Origin: Aselliscus stoliczkanus
Lineage: Eukaryota; Chordata; Mammalia; Chiroptera; Hipposideridae
Direction: 5' to 3'
Length of the DNA: 64,000 nucleotides
Assembly: GCA_033961575.1 (NCBI GenBank)
Contig: CM066736.1
Location: 85,791,352-85,855,351, forward strand
Part shown: positions 46,650 to 59,264 of the stretch, piece after piece
How the letters are laid out: every line of letters starts with the position of its first letter
How positions within the stretch are numbered: position 1 is the stretch's first letter
Program-made: the position numbers and the translations under genes
The notes under the pieces: model-generated
Told to the model about the DNA's origin: nothing
Seen by the model: only the letters and a program-made list of their open reading frames with translations
Database searches by the model: none

Positions 46650-47060
46650 AAAAGATGTACAGCAGCTCAAAACTCTAAGCCATGTCTGGGGCTATTGGAG
46701 GGTTTCTAGTAATGCTGTAGTTAAGATTTTGAAAAGTCTAAATTTTGTAGCTCTGCTCACTGCTCTTTATAGTCCAGAAGACCGGAAACACCTCATGTCC
46801 CTGTTTTAAGATCACTGGCTTCCAATCATTCTCTCTCACTGTCCAGAGAAAGGAAATGGCTTTCCAAAGGCTTTATGCAAAAGATGAACTTAAATCACTG
46901 TAGCTACGAAATTTATGAAGCTCTCACTAAAAAATGCTAAGCCTGAATAACAACTTCTAAAGCTCCCATACATTTCCCCACACTGAAATGTCACAAACTC
47001 AAAATGAGGAAGGTTCTTTAAAAAAAACAAAAATGCAGGAGGACTCCAAGACGTTTCTTA

Positions 47061-47210
<150 letters not shown>

Positions 47211-47689
47211 TCATAACATTTGTCTTTTTTAAATTATGATTTATAAACACTTCAGTAAATTCAACTTGTTAAGAGATTCCAAAAAGTACAATTTCCATAT
47301 AACTTAAGTTTAACCTTTTAGGTTTAAGTGAACTGAAAATAAATTTTTTAAAATATTTTTTAATATTTTCCCACAGAAATAATGTTTCACATTTTTGTAG
47401 TGAACTTCCCAGAGAAGCCCCAGAAGGCTTTTTAGTATATTTGACTGAAGAGTATTAACAACATTTCAAATATGCTAGCCATTACTGTAATGTTTTTATG
47501 GAGGAGATGGAGGGGAGACATTCCAAGTTCTAATTAGGAATACCAGAAAAAATATTTCTACTAGGTGATACAAAGGTGGTGGAAGCAATGATGGTTTCTT
47601 GAGAGCACACAGCACAAGTCCATAAGAAGAACAGAACAGGTATCTGTCATTTAAGAAAGGTCAAGTAAATAGTAATTAAGAAAAAAGGA

Positions 47690-47905
47690 CTCTGGACTCA
47701 GGCTACCTGGATAACAATTTAAGCTCTTAATATACCAGCTCTGTGATCTTGGACAAAGCATCTAAGTCCTCTTAGTTTAACCTTGGTTTCTTCATTTATA
47801 ATATGGAGATGGTAATATTATCTACCACACAGATTGTTGTGGAAATTAAAAGAGTTAATATTTGTAAAATGAAAGGTATGTAATAAGCACTAAGGTATAA
47901 ATGTT
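47690..47905 (+). repeat. MIR SINE
   Basis: GCTCTGTGATCTTGGACAAA, AACCTTGGTTTCTTCATTTA, TATGGAGATGGTAATATTAT and GTATGTAATAAGCACTAAGG follow MIR order. Confidence 0.85.
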
Positions 47906-47959
47906 TGCTATAATGCTAGTATAAGCATTTTTTAAAGTTACATTGCTACAGACATTAAA

Positions 47960-48604
47960 ATGTTATTAATCCATGTTACCTCAAAAAAGAGTTATTAGAA
48001 TATTATTTAAAAATTTAAGCTATCAAATTTGGCAATTTAGATGAACTAGATAAACTACTTGAAAAAAATACAACATGCCAAAATGGAGAATGAGAAAATA
48101 TCTGAATTACCTTTTATCTTTTTTTTAAGTGAATAAATAATTGAAAAGCTGCCCACAAAAAAAGTTTAGGTCCAGATGGTTTCACTGATGAATTCTATCA
48201 AACATTTAGGAAATAACATCAATTCAATACAAACTCCTTCATAAAATAGAGAAGAATTTTCAACTCGTAAGACTAGTGATACTGATAATAAAACTTGACG
48301 AAGATATAACACACACACACATAAACACAGTTACTGACCAAAATTTCTCATGAACATAGATACAAAAATACTTGGCAAAATATTTGCAAATTGAACCAGC
48401 AATACATAACAATAATAAAACAAAAACAACTTTATTAACCGGATTTATTTTAAGAATGCAAGGTTGGTTTAAGATTTACAAATCAATTAGACAAATATAT
48501 AGAACAATCATTATAAATCTATCTTGATGGGCACAGAATTATAAAAATGTAACTTGTGACAATAGTAACAAAGGTAGGGGGAACAGAGCTATATAGAAGA
48601 AACG
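47960..48604 (+). repeat. Old L1 ORF2, left part
   Basis: AGTTTAGGTCCAGATGGTTT, CACTGATGAATTCTATCAAA and CATGAACATAGATACAAAAA are ORF2 reverse transcriptase words. Ends AACAGAGCTATATAGAAG, after which the HAL1-like element begins. A (CA)n stretch lies at 48309-48324. Confidence 0.75.
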
Positions 48605-50064
48605 GTTTGGATTTCCAGTCAAGATGGCAGAGTAGGTAAATGCTGTGCTTACCTCCTCTCAAGACCACATCGAAGTTATAACTAAACTACAGAACCACCA
48701 TCAATGAGAATCACCAAAGTCTAGCTAAACCAAAGTAGTACAGCTAAGGACATACAGAGGAAGCCACCTCGAGACTGGTATGAGGGGCAGAGACACAATG
48801 AGCTGGTCTCACACCCATGTGCAGTCATTAAAAATCGGGAGGGATATCTCGGCTGGGGAAGTCCTCCTGGAGAAGCAAGGGGGTCCCAACCCCACACCAG
48901 TCTCCCCAGCCTAGGGTTCCAGTGTCGGCAAGAGAAATCCCCACAACCTCTGGCTGTTAAAACCAACGGAGATTGAGACAGAGGGTGGCTGGAGTCCCAG
49001 GTGTTCATCTTAAAGGGCCCACACACACACTCACTCTCTGATGGACTCACTCCCTCTGAGCTCCAGTGCTGAGGTATCAGCTCGCAAGGTGCCAGAGACA
49101 TACAGGGAAGAACTGAGTTGTCTGGCTTCAGGACAAGGGCTGGAGGGGCAACCATCTCCTGGATGGACGAGCTGGCAAAAGCCACTATTTCTTTGTTGAG
49201 CCTGCCCCTCTTCTGGCATGCAAACGCAGGCAGCTGCTATATCTGAGTCTCTAGCAAACTGGCCTACACCATTCATTTGCCCTGCCCTGGTGATTCCTGG
49301 GGACCACCCCAGCCAACTTTGGGATACACCCAAGATGCTTCCAGTGGCTTTCCCATACAAAGAGCCTGTCTTAGCTAATGCTACAGACTTTCCTAAAATA
49401 TCTCAGTTTCACAAAACCCAAATAAACAGCATCTGGCTTTAGCACGGTCTGCACCTCTTGCTGAGCAGCCCTAAGTCTGGCACTAGCCACACCGGTCTCA
49501 GTTCACAGCTGGGCCTCTTGAGGCACCTCCAAGCCCAGAACAGGTGGCAGCCATCTCTGGATTGCTTTGAGGCTCATGCCAGATGGCCCCAGGCAGGGCA
49601 CAGGCTGTGGCTGAACTTGGCCTGCAGCGAGACCCCTCCCAGGAAGCTTGGGGAACAAGCACAGCAGGAGGCCAGCTTCAGATCATGCCAGAGCATCACC
49701 TGACCTCCTCCAAGCATGACACACCCAAAGGGGAGACTGGGCAGGTACCAGAGGCCTGCTAAAGCAAATCCTGCTCTGTAGGGTCAGCCCCTGCACAACA
49801 ACTCCTCCACTGCAGTCATGGCCAGTCCTCAAAACTATTCAGCCAGAGGGTGAATCCCTCCTATTGACTTGCAAACAGCAACCACTACAACAGGAGGACA
49901 CACACAATCCACACAGGGGACACACCTGGAGCATCCAGCTCAAGTGATCAGGGATACTGTGCCACTGGGCCCATAGGACACCTACTACATAAGGTCACTC
50001 TACTTAGACCAGGAGGTATAGCAGCCCTGTAACACATAGAAGCAAACAAAGGGAGGCGGCCAAA

Positions 50065-50950
50065 ATGGGGAGACTAAGAAACATATCCCAAATAAAAGAA
50101 CAGAACAAAGATTCAGAAAAAGAACTAAACAAAATGGAGACAAGCACAAGCAATCTACCAGTTGCAGAGTTCAAAACACTGGTTATAAGGATGCTCAATG
50201 ATCTCACAGAGGACATCAACAAAGAGATAAGAAACATAAAAATAGAAATAGAAAACATAAAAAAGAACTAGTCAGAAATAAAGAATATAATAACTGAAAT
50301 GAAGAATACAATAGAGGGAATCAACAATAGATTACATGAAGCAGAGGATTGAATCAGTGATTTAGAAGAGAGAGACAATACCCAAACAGAACAGCAAAAA
50401 GAAAAAAGAATCCAAAAAAATGAAGATAATTTAAGGGGCCTCTGGGACAACATCAAGCGTAACAATATTGACATCATAGGACTGCCGCAAGGACAAAAAA
50501 AAAAAAAAAGAGAGAGAGGAATTGAAAACTTATTTGAAACAATAATGAAGGAAAATTTCCCTAACCTGGCAAAGGAAATAGACATACAAACCCAGGTAGC
50601 AGAATCTCAAACAAGATGAACCCAAAGAAGCCCATACCAAGACATCATAACCAACATGCCAAAAGTTAAAGACAAAAAGAGAATATTAAAATCAGCAAGA
50701 GAAAAGCAGAGAGTTACCCAAAAGGCTGTCAACTAATTTCTCAACAGAAACTTTGCAGGCCAAAAGGGATTGGCACAAAATATTCAAAGTGATGAAAAGC
50801 AAGGACCTACAACCAAGATTACTCTACTCAGCAATGCTAGCATTTAGAATTGAAGGACAGACAAAGAATTCCCAGACAAGAAAAAGCTAAAGGAGTTCAT
50901 CACCACCAAACCAGTATTACAAGGAGTATTAGAGGGACTTATTTAAGACA
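50065..50950 (+). pseudogene. HAL1/L1 ORF1
   Basis: Opens MGRLRNISQIKEQNKDSEKE and continues through a coiled-coil-like lysine/glutamate/isoleucine region. A stop (codon after ENIKKN) precedes more in-register ORF1: GLWDNIKRNNIDIIGL, NLFETIMKENFPNLAKEID, MPKVKDKKRIL. C-terminal domain words extend to about 50930. At least two stops and a frameshift. The product would be the RNA-binding chaperone of the element. Confidence 0.85.
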
Positions 50951-51649
50951 GAGGGGGGAGGGGGAGTAGATTAAAAATATGAATAATAAAATGGCAATAA
51001 CAACATATCTATTAAAAATTATTTTAAGTGTAAATGGATTAAATGCTCCAATCAAAGGGTAGGTGGCTGAATGGATAAGAAAACAAGGCTCTTACATATG
51101 CTGCCTACAAGAGACACACTTCAGATCAAAAGACACACATATAACAATAGACTGAAAGTAAAGGGATAAAAAAGATAATTCATGAAAATGGAAACAAACA
51201 AAATGTTGGAATAGCAATACTTATACCAGACAAAACAGACTTTAAAACAAAAGTATTAACAAGAGACAAAGAAGGATCCAGTAATCTCACTTCTGGGTAC
51301 TTATTTGAAGAAACACAGAATGCTACTTTGAGGGGCGTATGTGTTCATTGCAGCATTGTCTACAATAGTTAAGATGTGGAGGCAGCATGGATGTCCACAG
51401 ATAGATAAATGGATAAAGAGGAGGTGGTAAATATACACAATGGAATATTATTCAGCCAACAAAGGAAATAGGTTTTTGCATCTGCAGTAGCATGGATGGA
51501 CCTGGAGGGTATTGTGCTGAGTGGAGTGTCAGACAAAGACAGATGCAATGTGATTTTGCTTATTTGTGGAATCTAAAGAACAAAATGAACAAACAAAACA
51601 GAAACAAACTCATAGATACAGAAAACATTTTGATGGTTGTCAGATGGGA

Positions 51650-52290
51650 GGGGGGTTAGGGAATGGGTGAAAAGGGGGGAAGGGATTAAGGAGTACAAGG
51701 TAGTCATGGGGACATAAGGTATAACATAAGGAACATAGTCAATAATATTGTAATAACTACGTATGTTGTCAGATAGGTATTAGATTTATCAGGGTGATAG
51801 TTGGGAGGAGAGAGGGGGACATGGTGAAAAAGGTGAAAGCATTAAGAAGTACAAAATAGTCATGAGAATATAAAGTAAAGCATTGGGAATATAATCAATA
51901 ATATGGTAATAATGATGTATAATGCCAGGTGAGTACTAAACTACTCAGAAGAATCACCTCTTAAATTATGTAAATGTCTAACCACTATACTATGCACCTG
52001 AATTTAATATAAAATAATGTTGAATGTCAACTGTAAAAATTAAAATGGGGGTGGGGGGAATGTAAAGGGGAATAAGAGATTCAAATTCCTAGGTATGAAA
52101 CAAATAAATCATGGGGATGTAATATACAGCATAGGGAATACTGTCAATAATATTGTTATAACATGGTTACAGTGTCAGATGGTTGCTGGTCTTATGGCGA
52201 TCACTTCTTTATGTACAGTAAATGTTGAATAACTATGATGTACATCTGAAACCAATATAATATTGCATGTTAGCTATATTTTGATAAAAA
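51650..52290 (+). repeat. Three imperfect tandem units in the HAL1-like 3' UTR
   Basis: The string AATCAATAATAT or GTCAATAATATTGT recurs at about 51738, 51892 and 52144, each preceded by a TCATGGGGA-like and TAAGG-like block and followed by a TGTCAGAT or GCCAGGTGAG block. Spacing is roughly 150-250 bases with indels. Confidence 0.65.
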
Positions 52291-52319
52291 TCTTTTAAAA
52301 AAGAAGTTTTTTATAACTT

Positions 52320-52568
52320 CAAAATAGCTAAGATGTGGAGGCAGCATGGATGTCTACAATACTTAAGATGTGGAGGCAGCATGGATGTCTACAATAGTTA
52401 AGATGTGGAGGCAGCATGGATGTCCACAGATAGATAAATGGATAAAGAGGAGGTGGTACATATACACAATGGAATACTGTTCAGCCAACAAAGGAAATAG
52501 GTTTTTGCATCTGCAGTAGCATGGATGGACCTGGAGGGTATTGTGCTGAGTGGAGTGTCAGACAAAGA
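52320..52568 (+). repeat. Duplicated internal HAL1 segment with 35-bp triplet
   Basis: 52400-52568 repeats 51373-51541 almost exactly (TAAGATGTGGAGGCAGCATG through GTGTCAGACAAAGACAGA). Just before it two more copies of a 35-bp unit TAAGATGTGG...TCTACAATA make a short triplet. It ends abruptly at the flank AAGTATAACTAC, where L1 resumes. Confidence 0.88.
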
Positions 52569-53096
52569 CAGAAGTATAACTACAAAAACTAAGTTGTTAT
52601 TAATTTGAAAGAGATTGTTATAGATTAATATGTGAACTGTAATCCCCAGGGCAGCCACTAAGAAAATAACTAAAAGATGCACAGTAAAAGAATGAGAAAA
52701 GAATCAAGATGTTACATGAGAAAATACATAACACAAAAGAAAGTAGTAATGGAGGAAATGAGGAACAAATAAGATATAAGGAAGCAAATATAAAATGGCA
52801 GTACTCCTTCCATTATCTGTAATTACATTAAGGGTAAATGGATTAAACTCTCCAATTAAAAAGTAGGGTTGGCAAAATGGATTTCTTTTAAGCAATCCAG
52901 TATATGCTATCTATAAAAGATGAACTTTAAAACCAAAATTAGATTGAAAATGAAAGATATTCAATGTAAGCAGTAACCAAAAGACAGCTGGAATGACTAT
53001 ATTAATATCAGACAAATAGACTGTAAGACCACAAAAATGTTACAAGATACAAAGAAGGGCATTATAAAGGACAATAAATAAAAAAAAAGCGTCAAG

Positions 53097-53491
53097 GGTG
53101 GAAGAGTGGCTCGGTTGGTTAAGAGTGCAAGCTCTGAGCAACAGGGTTACCAGTTCAATTCCCACATAAGCCAGTGAGCTACCCTCCGAGCTGAGTTGCC
53201 ACTGAGCTGGTGAGAGTGCGTGCTCATAGCAGCAAGGCTGCCAGTTTGACACCCATATGGGATGGTGGGCTGAGCCCCCACCCCCACCCCCACCAACTAG
53301 ATTGAAAATGGTGACTGGACTTGGAGCTGAGCTGCACCCTCCACAACTAAGATTGAAGGACAACAACTTGACTTGGAGCTGATGGGTCCTGGAAAAACAC
53401 AATGTTCCCCTCCCCCAACTCCCCAACACTGTGTCTCTCCCCAATTCCCCAATAAAAAAACCTTTAAAAAAAAAGAAAGAAAAGAAAAAAG
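53097..53491 (+). mobile_element. tRNA-derived SINE, long type B
   Basis: GAAGAGTGGCTCGGTTGGTT, then a second tRNA-like half GGTGAGAGTGCGTGCTC, then a C-rich (CCCCCA)n block. The shared tail AACTAAGATTGAAGGACAAC, AACTTGACTTGGAGCTGATG and CCAATTCCCCAATAAA ends it. Possible target duplication GTCAAG around 53091 and 53493. Confidence 0.85.
53275..53294. repeat. (CCCCCA)n run, minus-strand G-quadruplex motif
   Basis: Four C runs separated by single A. The minus strand has four G runs with one-base loops, a textbook quadruplex pattern. Inside the SINE. Confidence 0.85.
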
Positions 53492-54120
53492 GGTCAAGAT
53501 GATATAAATGATTATAAACATATACGCACCTAACAACATATAACAAAATATGTGAAGCAAAAACTGTCAAAACTAAAGTGGAAAATAGCAGGAGACATCA
53601 AAATCCCGCTTTCAACATTGGGTAACACAATTATACAAAAGACAAACAGGAAACAGAAGACATGTACAATACTATAAATCAACTAAACCTAAGAGAAGTA
53701 TACGGAATGTTCTACCCAACAACAGCTATATGCACATACTTCTCTCAAGTGCAAATGGAACATTCTCCAGGATAAACCATCTGTTCAGCCACAAAATAAG
53801 TTTCAATGAATTTTTTAAAATTGGAATCATACAAAGTGTCTTCTCTGACCACAATGGAATGAAAACTAGAAATCAGTAACAGAAGGAAATTTGGGAAATC
53901 TGCAAACTGAGAAGTAAACAACACACTATTAAATAGCCAGTGGGTTAAAAAAAAAACAAATCACAAGGTAAACTATTAAACAGTTTAACATGAGATAAAG
54001 TTTGAGATGAATAAAAATGAAAACGTATCAAAACATATGGGATACAGTATAAAAGTGCTCAGAGTGAAATTTATAGCTGCAAACATCCACATTAAAAAAA
54101 AAAAAAAAAAAAACTGCTCA

Positions 54121-54660
54121 GGCTGGCCAAATGGCTCAATTGGTTAGTGAGCGAACTCTGAGCAACAGGGTCGCAGGTTCGATTCCTGCATGCGCCAGTG
54201 AGCTGCGCTCGAGCTGACCTGCTGTTGAGCTGGTGACAGCACATGCTCTTAACAGCAGGGTTGCCGGGATTGACTCCCACTTCAGATGGTGGACTGCATC
54301 CTGAGACCCCCAACCCCAGTCCCCACCCCACCCCACCCCCGCAACTAAGATTGAACACAGCACCTTGAGCTGGAGTAGCCATGAGCTGTAGGATGGGCAG
54401 ATGCATGGCTCGGTGTGCAACAAAGTGCCAGTTCGACTCCTACATGGGATGGTGGACTATGCTCCCCCCACAACTAGATTGAAAGGGGCAACTGGACTTG
54501 GAGTTGAGCTTGCACCCACCACAACTAAGACTGAAGGACAACAACTTGACTTGGAGCTGATGGGTCCTGGGAAAACACAATGTTCCCCTTCCCCAATTCC
54601 CCAACACTGTTCCCCTCCCCAATTCTCCAATAAAATCTTTTTTTTTTTTAATTTTTTAAA
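54121..54660 (+). mobile_element. tRNA-derived SINE, long type B, multi-unit
   Basis: First tRNA-like unit GGCTGGCCAAATGGCTCAAT with B-box-like GGTTCGATTCC, second unit CAGCACATGCTCTTAACAG, third GGATGGGCAGATGCATGGCT. The shared tail AACTAAGACTGAAGGACAAC, AATGTTCCCCTTCCCCAATT and TCCAATAAAATCTTT closes it, with a T run. About 540 bp, the longest SINE here. Confidence 0.85.
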
Positions 54661-55067
54661 GGGCTCAAATCAATAACCTAACCTTCTACCTTAAGGAACT
54701 AGAAAAAGAACAATAAACTAAACCCAAAGCAAGGAAGGAAAAAAATAGAGCAAAAAATCCATGAAATAGAGAATACAAAAATAGAGAAATATCAACAAAA
54801 CCAAAAGTTAGTTCTTTGAAAATATCAACAAAATTGACCAAGCTAGGTTGACCAAGAAAAAAAGAGAGAAGATTCAAGTCTAAAATCAGCAGTGAAAATG
54901 GGAACATTATCACCAACCTTACAGAAATAAAAAGTATCATAGAAGAATACTATAATTGTATCCTAAAAAAATCAGATAAACTAGATAAAATGGGAATTCC
55001 TAGAAACACAATGACTACCAAAATTTACTCAAACAGAAACAGAAAATCTGAATAGACCTACAAATTG

Positions 55068-55560
55068 TCTATAGAGTTTAGGTAAGATACTCCATGGTAT
55101 TGCTGCCTTAGCATCCATTTTATTTGGCCAAGCAGCCTGCAGGGACCTTAAACTGACATTAGATGTCTCATAGAAGTGCATGCCCTCCATAGCATTCCAC
55201 AGTCACTAGCAAATATATGACTAGTGGTCAACAGTCTCCCCTGCTTCCCAGCACCTTTATGTACCTCTTAGATAGAAATCCCCATAGAGACTACCAAAAC
55301 CTTGCTCTTTTGGTTTAAATCCACCAATCCAGCCCTAGCCCATGAAACCCAAAGCACTCCACCCACAAACAGTAATGAAGACATTTACCCAGGTCCTGCC
55401 TCTGTCTGAACTCGGCGTTGACTTCCCCATGTGACCCCTTGAAGCGTGTCCTATAATTCCTCCAGAACCTCTGAGTAATAAACTTCTCTATTTCAATTTC
55501 TCTTGTGCTCTGTTGTTGAATCATGGCTCACCCTCCAGTACCCTATGCTCCACTTAACAA
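55068..55560 (+). mobile_element. Solo LTR of an endogenous retrovirus (old)
   Basis: Inserted in L1 ORF2 between CAGAAAATCTGAATAGACCT and AAAAAGGTTGAATCAGTAAT. Begins near TGTCTATAGAG and ends near TCCACTTAACA. AATAAACTTCTC at about 55475 fits a polyadenylation signal, followed by a short TCTCTTGTGCTCTG downstream region. No gag, pol or env sequence adjoins it, so it is probably a recombination product. Boundaries uncertain by about 20 bases and no clear target duplication. Confidence 0.6.
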
Positions 55561-55739
55561 ATGTTAATTTAACAAAGTCAGCACACAAGTAAAAAGGTTG
55601 AATCAGTAATCATAAAACTCCCAGAAAAGAAAAGCCCTGGACCACCTGATTTGACAAGTGAATTCTACCAATTATTTTAAAATAAGTAAATAACACCAAT
55701 CCTTCTCAAAATTAGCCCAAAAATGGAAAAGGAATACTT

Positions 55740-56213
55740 TATTTTTTTTTTAAAGATTTTATTGGGGACTTGGGGGAGGGGAACAGAGTTGGTGAATTGG
55801 GGAAGGGAAACAGACAAGTTGTTGCCCTTTTGTTCTTCAGTCTAGTTGTGGAGGACATTGCTTCACTGGCCCATGTTGGTATCGTCATTGCACTCCTCCC
55901 GGGAGAGGCAGATCGGTCGCTGGCCTCTGGACGGCCGCTCACAGTGGCTCTTGGCAGCTTACACCGGCTGCCGGCCGCTCACGCTGGCTGCCGGCCACTC
56001 ATGGTAGCCTATGGCAGCCCACTGTAGCAGGGGCTGCAGCTATGCCGTCGCCGGAGACTCAAGCAGCCCAGCTCCAGGTCGAGCTGTTGTTCACCATCTT
56101 AGCTATAGAGGACAGCATCACTGGCCCTCATATGGGATCCGAACCGGGGCCCTGCTACTCTGAGTCGGCGTCCCAAGCCAGCTCTTAACCAATGTGCCAC
56201 TTGGCCAGCCCGA
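55740..56213 (-). mobile_element. tRNA-derived SINE, long type A
   Basis: On the minus strand GGGCTGGCCAAGTGGCACAT, GGTTAAGAGCTGGCTTGGGA, a body with CTAAGATGGTGAACAACAGC, then GAACAAAAGGGCAACAACTT and the CCCCAATAAAATCTTTAAAA tail. Target duplication AGGAATACTT at 55730-55739 and 56216-56225. Confidence 0.93.
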
Positions 56214-56382
56214 AGAGGAATACTTCTTAACTCATTCTATGAGGCCGGTATTATCCTGATGCCAAAGCCAGACAATAACATCACAAGAAAATTATAGACC
56301 AAGTCCCTTATGAATATAGATGCAAAAATTTTCAACAAAATACTTGCAATGCTAATCCAGCAGCATATTAAAAGGCTCATAC

Positions 56383-56985
56383 AATTTAGTCCAGCAATTC
56401 TATTTCTGTGTATATGCCCAAACGAAATGAAAGCAAAGGCTCAAAGAGATATTTTTTATATCCATGGTCACAGCAGTATTATTCACAATAGTCAAGGGGT
56501 AGTAGCAACTCAACAGATGAATGGATAAACAAAAAAAATATATATATATATACACATATATATACATATATATGCGTATATATATATTCACACAATAGAA
56601 TATTATTTCACTTTAAAAGGGAAGGAAATTCTGAGATGTGCTATAATATGAATGACTCTTGAGGAATTACGTTAAGTAAAAGAAGCCAGTGACAAAAGGA
56701 CAGATACTATATGATTCCACTTATAGACGGTACCTAGAGTAGTCAAATTCGTAGAACAGAAAGTAGAATGGTGAGTGTTAGGGACTTGGGGAAAGGTAAG
56801 ATGGGGGTTATTGCTTAATGGGTAGAGAGTTTCTATTTTACAAGATGAAAAGAGCTCTGGAAACAGATGGTGGAGATGGTTGTACAACAATGTGAATGTA
56901 TTTAATGCCACTAAACTGTCCACTGAAAATGTCTAAGATGGTAAATTTTATATTATGTATATTTTACCACAATGAAAAATAATTT
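56383..56985 (+). mobile_element. L1 3' end inserted in the older L1
   Basis: AATTTAGTCCAGCAATTCTA, GCAGTATTATTCACAATAGT, CAGATACTATATGATTCCAC and GATGGTAAATTTTATATTAT are in order, ending at CAATGAAAAATAA. The host L1 reads AATCCAGCAGCATATTAAAA before it and ATACACCAAGTATGGGATTT after it, so the flank joins correctly. A TA microsatellite lies at 56538-56590. Confidence 0.8.
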
Positions 56986-57807
56986 TTTTAAAGTATTATA
57001 CACCAAGTATGGGATTTATCCAAGGTATGTAAGGGTGGTTCAATAAATGTAAATCAATCAATATAATACAACGAATTGGAGGACTTACACTTCCCAATTT
57101 CAAAATCTACTACAAAGCAATAGTAATCAAAACAACATGGTACTGGCATATGGACAGACATATAGATCAATGGAATAGAACAGAGAATCCATAAATTAAC
57201 TCATACATCTACAGTCAATTGATTTAGACAAAGGTGCCAAGACCTTTCAATGGGGAAAAAATAGTGTTTCCAACAAAAGAAGCTGAAAGAACTATACAGC
57301 CACATGCAAAAGAATGAAATTGTGTCCATCCCTAACACCATATACAAAAATTACCTCAAAATGGGTCAAAGACTAATTATAAGACTATTAGAAAAAAACA
57401 CAGGGGTACATCTACATGACTTTGGATTCGCCAATGTTCTTAGATATGACCCCAAAAGAATGAGTAACAAAAGAAATAACAGATAAACTGGACTTCATCA
57501 AAATTATAAACTTATCGTGCATCAAAGAACACTATAAAAAAAGTGAAAAAACCCAGAAAATGAGAGAAAATATTTGCAACTCATAGATCTGATAAAGGTC
57601 TAATATCCAGAATACACAAAGAACTCGGACAACTCCACAACAAGAAGACAAACAACCCAATTAAAAAATGGGCAAAGGACTTAAAGAGACATTACTCCAG
57701 AAAAAGACACACGAATAGCCAACAAGCACATGAAAAGATGCTCAACATCATTAGTCTTTATGGAAATGCAAATCAAAACCACAATGCAATACTACTTCAT
57801 ACCCACT

Positions 57808-57861
57808 AGGATGGATGGATGGACGGACAGACAGACGGATGGAGAGAGAGACAGAGACAGA
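57808..57861. repeat. GGAT/GACA tetranucleotide repeat
   Basis: GGATGGATGGATGGACGGAC followed by AGACAGACGGATGG and a GAGA run. A compound tetranucleotide microsatellite within L1. Confidence 0.9.
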
Positions 57862-58552
57862 ATTTTAAAATTGGAAGGAACAAAAAAAAACCCAGAAAAT
57901 AAGCATTGGCAAGGATGTGGAGAAATTAGAACTCTCATATATTGCTGCTGGAATTGTAATGTGGTCAGCTGCGGTGCAATAAAGTTTGACAATTCCTCAA
58001 AAGGTTAAACGGAACTACCATATGATACAGCAATTCCACTCCTAGGTATATACCCAAAAGAACTGAAAACATGTACTTAAACAAATATTTGTACACAAAT
58101 GATCATAGCAGCACTATTCACAACAGCCAAAAGGTAAAACAACACAAATATCCATCAATAGATGAATGGATAAACAAAATATGGCATATCCATACAATGG
58201 GATATTACTCGGCCCTAAAAAGGAAATAAGTACTGACACATGTTACACATGGATGCACCTCAAAAACATTCTGCTAAGTGAAAGCAGCCAGACACAAAGG
58301 GTTATATAATGTATAGTTCCACTTATATGAAATATTCAGAATAGGTAAATCCATGGAGACAGACGCAGGCTGGTGTTTGCCAGGGAGATGGAGAGGGCAA
58401 AATGGAGAGTGAATGCTTAATGGGTATGGGATTTTCTTTTGAGATGATGAAAACGTTACACAACTTGATAGAGGTGATGGTTACAGAACATTCTGAACAT
58501 ACGAATGCTACTGTATTATACATTTTAAAATGGTTAATTTTAGGGCTGGCCG

Positions 58553-58946
58553 AAATTGGTTAAGAGTTGGCTTGGGACACCGGCTCAAAGCAGCAGGGCC
58601 CCGGTTCGGATCCCACATGAGGGCCAGTGATGCTGCGCCTTCTACAGCTAAGATGGTGAACAACAGCTCGACCTGGAGCTGGGCTGCTGTGAGTCACCAG
58701 CGCTGGTGTAGGCTGCAGTGGGGCTGGCCAGCAGCTGCTGTGAGCTGCTGGGAGCCGCTGGGAGCGGCCATCCAATGGCCAAAGAGCGACTGTCTCACCT
58801 GGGAAGAGCACAATGATAATACCAACATGGGCCAGTAAGCAACATCCTCCGCAACTAGACTGAAGAACAAAAAGGACAACAAGTTGTCTGTTCCCCTCCC
58901 CCAATTCCCCAATAAAATCTTTAAAATAAAATAAAATAAAATAAAA
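58553..58946 (+). mobile_element. tRNA-derived SINE, long type A, A box lost
   Basis: The head reads GGGCTGGCCGAAATTGGTTA, so the usual box A bases are deleted. The body and tail are complete: GCTAAGATGGTGAACAACAG, CTGAAGAACAAAAAGGACAA, AATTCCCCAATAAAATCTTT. Target duplication GTTAATTTTA at 58543-58552 and 58947-58956, perfect. Confidence 0.93.
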
Positions 58947-59264
58947 GTTAATTTTATGTTGAATTTCATCTCCATAAAAAAAAAAAAAAAGAGATAGCTA
59001 TGAAATAATCTACATATCATGAGGGCAGATGAGGAGAAAGAGGACAGAGATAAGAGTAGTCCTATAAATTAGCTACAAAATCCAAAATAATAAAAGACAC
59101 TAGAAGCAGATTTAAGATTCTCAGGAGAAATGGTTAATGACATTCCACTTAACTTATTTTATGCAAAAAGCTGCCAAACATTTTTTTCCTATTAAAAATT
59201 CATCCACACCCACAAACACACAACTAAAAAGCAACATATCATAAAAGGGAAAGAGCATTCAAAT

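Larger units (their letters stand above)
48605..52305 (+). mobile_element. HAL1-like element, near full length
   Basis: Starts near GGATTTCCAGTCAAGATGGC, a start I associate with HAL1 and old L1 5' ends. About 1.4 kb of 5' region is followed by ORF1 (50065-50950), a short ORF2 start, a deletion junction near 51275, the last part of ORF2 and a long 3' UTR ending TTTTGATAAAAATCTTTT. The total of about 3.7 kb is half an L1. Much of it matches the copy at 1-1885. Confidence 0.85.
52569..58990 (+). repeat. Old L1 composite, ORF2 to 3' end
   Basis: L1 words continue from GATTGTTATAGATTAATATG (52612), endonuclease-region words at 52800-53960, ORF2 at 54660-55080 and 55590-56382, then 57000-58552 with the 3' end. 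It is interrupted by SINEs at 53097, 54121, 55740 and 58553, a solo LTR at about 55068 and an L1 at 56383. ORF2 lacks its middle (jump near 57080). All frames broken. Confidence 0.78.

Noticed and set aside
48721..49360. 154- and 109-codon minus-strand ORFs
   Set aside because: Both are antisense to the HAL1-like 5' region, which is GC-richer and so has few stops by chance.
53040..53570. 176-codon minus-strand ORF
   Set aside because: It lies across a SINE and its flanks; residues come from repetitive sequence.
58530..58904. 102- and 114-codon ORFs
   Set aside because: Both strands of the same SINE; no protein is expected.
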